From contig NZ_CP013232.1 in the NCBI RefSeq assembly GCF_001584145.1, positions 2,728,001-2,792,000 on the forward strand: a stretch of DNA of 64,000 nucleotides, written 5' to 3'. A program made the position numbers and the translations under genes. This stretch comes from Collimonas fungivorans (GTDB lineage: Bacteria; Pseudomonadota; Gammaproteobacteria; Burkholderiales; Burkholderiaceae_D). Every line of letters begins with the position of its first letter. Position 1 is the first letter of the stretch. Positions 62,068 through 64,000 of the stretch are shown one piece after another. Under the pieces are notes generated by a model, which saw nothing but the letters and a program-made list of their open reading frames with translations, did not search any database and was not told where the DNA came from.

Positions 62068-63471
62068 TTACTCCGTCATCGAACGATGCAAATTCTGCAA
62101 GGCCGGCAGGATCTCCTGGGGCTCACGCATGGACTTGCGTGCAGCACCGACAGCGCGGCGTACGCTGCCCGGCGTCTCGCCTTTGTCGATGAGCGCGATC
62201 GCGGGATCCCGGCACGCTGCCAGCGTATCGAGCCAGTCCGCAGGCTGCATAGGCTGGAAGCGCCGCGTCACGAAACGGCTTGCATTGAATGCTGGACGCA
62301 TCTGCTCCACGTCGGCGACTGCGGCAACGAATTTGTCGGGGGTACGAATGGCGGTCGCCGGGTCCAAGGCGTCGGCAAGAGCCGCTAGCGCATCTGCCAA
62401 ACGTCGCCGCAGCGCAGCGGTTGACCGTACCGGAAGCACCAGCCAGGCGGAGGCAACGCCTATGACCGCGCCGATTGCGATTTCTTCCAGGCGGGGCCAC
62501 AGCATGTGCGGCGCCGGCGAGCCAGTGAAACCCTGCAATAGCGCCAGCGCGATAGTGACGAACAGCGCCCACCAGGCGTAACCCAGCGGCCGCAGCCATA
62601 CCCCAAGAAAGATCGCGACGAGGATCTGCGCTACGGCGATCTGGCCGTGGGATCCGATTTGCATGCTGAGCGACAAGGCGATGACGGTTCCTGCTGCCGC
62701 TCCCAGCACCCGCAACACGCTCTTGTAGGCGACGTCCAGCCGGCCACGGCTGCCGCTGTTGACGATAAACGCGGTGAGTACGATCCATGACCAGCGTTCG
62801 GCAAAGAAGGCGTAGCCGATCACGAAGGATACTGCGAGCGCCGCGGCCATCTGGATCGCCATCCGAGTGGAAGCCATCGGGCGTAAAGAAGAGGCTGTGC
62901 GGGCCGGCGCGGGCGATTGCCGTTCCGGCATCTGTGCGGGACCAAGAAAGCGTGCGCGGCGGGCAAGCGCGTGCAACGCGCCCACCCACAGCAGGGCGAG
63001 CAATGCGACGACCACAGGCATCAATGGCGCCAGGGCAGGGCTGACACGCGTCGCCGGGATATACGGCGTGCTGAGCAACGCGACAAAGGGCAGTGCGATG
63101 AGAGAGCCGGCGCGGCGCGCCATGGGGCCGAACCGGCGCAGCCAGATCGAGAGGAACATGCCGGCGATGAAAACCAGCGCGCCAATCCATGGGGCGAGCC
63201 GCAATAACGCGCCGACACCGACTGCGACGAGGCCTACTGCCGGAAGCACGATGGCTGCCTCGATCCGGCCGCGGCGGTCGCGATCCAGCTGGCTGCGCGA
63301 AAGTGAAATGCAGAGCACCACCGCCAGCACCGCGGGACCCGGTTCCGGATCGATCGCCAATGCGCACAACAAGGTGGCAATGGCTGCGAGCATGGTCACT
63401 ACAGCTTCCCGCAATGCGCGGAAGACGGTTGCTGCGCCGGGCGTGCGTCGGGCCAAGGCTGGAACGGTCAT
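62068..63471 (-). CDS. FUSC-family membrane protein (possible aromatic-acid efflux)
   Basis: 467 aa. Two blocks of membrane helices: ~20-165 and ~200-330, separated by a loop (F-L-G-P-A-Q-M-P-E-R-Q-S-P-A-P). The second block has V-N-S-G-S-R-G-R-L-D-V-A-Y-K-S-V-L-R-V-L-G-A-A-A-G-T, the conserved FUSC/ArAE signature. The C-terminal ~130 residues are soluble and helical. Relatives include AaeB, which exports hydroxybenzoates; a role in relieving aromatic-acid stress is possible given pcaD next door, but no membrane-fusion partner gene is adjacent. Confidence 0.8.
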   Translation of the reverse strand: MTVPALARRTPGAATVFRALREAVVTMLAAIATLLCALAIDPEPGPAVLAVVLCISLSRSQLDRDRRGRIEAAIVLPAVGLVAVGVGALLRLAPWIGALVFIAGMFLSIWLRRFGPMARRAGSLIALPFVALLSTPYIPATRVSPALAPLMPVVVALLALLWVGALHALARRARFLGPAQMPERQSPAPARTASSLRPMASTRMAIQMAAALAVSFVIGYAFFAERWSWIVLTAFIVNSGSRGRLDVAYKSVLRVLGAAAGTVIALSLSMQIGSHGQIAVAQILVAIFLGVWLRPLGYAWWALFVTIALALLQGFTGSPAPHMLWPRLEEIAIGAVIGVASAWLVLPVRSTAALRRRLADALAALADALDPATAIRTPDKFVAAVADVEQMRPAFNASRFVTRRFQPMQPADWLDTLAACRDPAIALIDKGETPGSVRRAVGAARKSMREPQEILPALQNLHRSMTE

Positions 63472-63511
63472 GGTTTAAGATTTGCTGACTGGCGCACAGT
63501 AAATTGTCATG

Positions 63512-64000
63512 TCAATTTTTCAGTTGAAGATTGGCAAACGCCTCGGCAATCCGCAGAGGAGCAGTCGGTCGCGCGTACATTCTATCCAGATAAGCGCGCA
63601 ACCGAGGGTGTTCGTCGATCAAATGATATTCGTTGGCCCAATCCATCAAGTAGGCTGTCACACAATCGGCCACGGAGATGGTGTCGCCAACGATGAACTG
63701 TCGTCCTGCCATATGATTCTCCAGTATGGTCGCCATGGCAATAAATTCCTGGCTCGCGATAGTGATTTCTTCAGGTATCCGTTGATCTTCCGGGTACAGC
63801 CAGGTGTGGCGCGTGATGCGCCACAACGGTTGCTCCAGTTCCGTCATGGCAAACATCACCCAGCGATATGCTTGGGCTAATTGCTTGCGGTCAACAGGAA
63901 GCAGTCTTTTATCAGGGTATTTTTCAGCGAGGTAGACAACAATCGCCGCGGATTCGGTGAGTACCATGTCGCCATCGACGAGCACAGGCACCTTGCCGGC
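63512..64000 (-). CDS. Glutathione S-transferase, N-terminus outside window
   Basis: The last ~162 residues of a GST. The visible start K-V-P-V-L-V-D-G-D-M-V-L-T-E-S-A-A-I-V is strands 3-4 of the thioredoxin domain with the conserved cis-Pro and the E-S glutathione-binding pair. Then Y-L-A-E-K-Y-P leads into the all-helical C-domain (V-G-D-T-I-S-V-A-D-C-V-T-A-Y, the N-capping box). The gene continues past the right edge. The class and substrate cannot be decided from this part. Confidence 0.85.
   Translation of the reverse strand, partial: AGKVPVLVDGDMVLTESAAIVVYLAEKYPDKRLLPVDRKQLAQAYRWVMFAMTELEQPLWRITRHTWLYPEDQRIPEEITIASQEFIAMATILENHMAGRQFIVGDTISVADCVTAYLMDWANEYHLIDEHPRLRAYLDRMYARPTAPLRIAEAFANLQLKN

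Overview
The window is GC-rich, densely coded chromosomal DNA of a betaproteobacterium. Burkholderiales-type trimeric porins, IclR/LysR-controlled aromatic catabolism and the overall gene style point to Oxalobacteraceae (Collimonas, Janthinobacterium or Herbaspirillum-like). That placement is inference; no rRNA or other phylogenetic marker is present. I saw no tRNA, rRNA, CRISPR array, insertion sequence or phage gene.

Layout. 1-9.7 kb is a quinate/shikimate-to-protocatechuate cluster: pcaHG (ring cleavage), two IclR regulators, a 3-dehydroshikimate dehydratase whose two usual domains are separate genes with a shikimate-dehydrogenase-like gene between them, a porin and two MHS transporters, the second a clear ShiA. 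9.7-16.6 kb holds an AlkC glycosylase, an SDR/TetR divergent pair, a lipoprotein glycerophosphodiesterase, a DUF899 protein and an HAF-repeat secreted protein. 16.8-26.1 kb is a CPBP protease/AraC pair and then a non-phosphorylative L-fucose operon (four enzymes plus a ribose-type ABC importer) closed by a strong terminator.

26.1-34.6 kb holds small genes, an outer-membrane barrel, a phospholipase D-like protein and a two-gene DNA-repair operon (FAN1 nuclease plus a nuclease-helicase fusion) behind a near-ideal LexA box. 34.9-39.9 kb is a secreted transglutaminase-like/DUF2059/TonB-domain lipoprotein operon. 39.9-46.6 kb is a minus-strand operon: membrane desaturase, YehZYXW-type betaine ABC transporter, PhnD-like protein and probably a porin.

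46.7-55.1 kb holds a DUF2726 protein, pcaC, a PmpAB sulfur-transport pair, an isolated TadG/TadE-like pair (the second gene frameshifted) and a frameshifted secreted protein. 55.5-60.1 kb has a small lipoprotein and two secreted polysaccharide-active proteins, both apparently with TTG starts. 60.2-64 kb has LysR, pcaD, a FUSC-family membrane protein and a truncated GST.

How it fits together. Shikimate or quinate enters through the porin and MHS carriers, becomes protocatechuate through QuiC, and is processed by PcaHG, PcaC and PcaD. The beta-ketoadipate genes are scattered over 60 kb rather than forming one operon. With the fucose operon and the secreted lyases, this suggests a soil or plant/fungus-associated life on plant-derived carbon.
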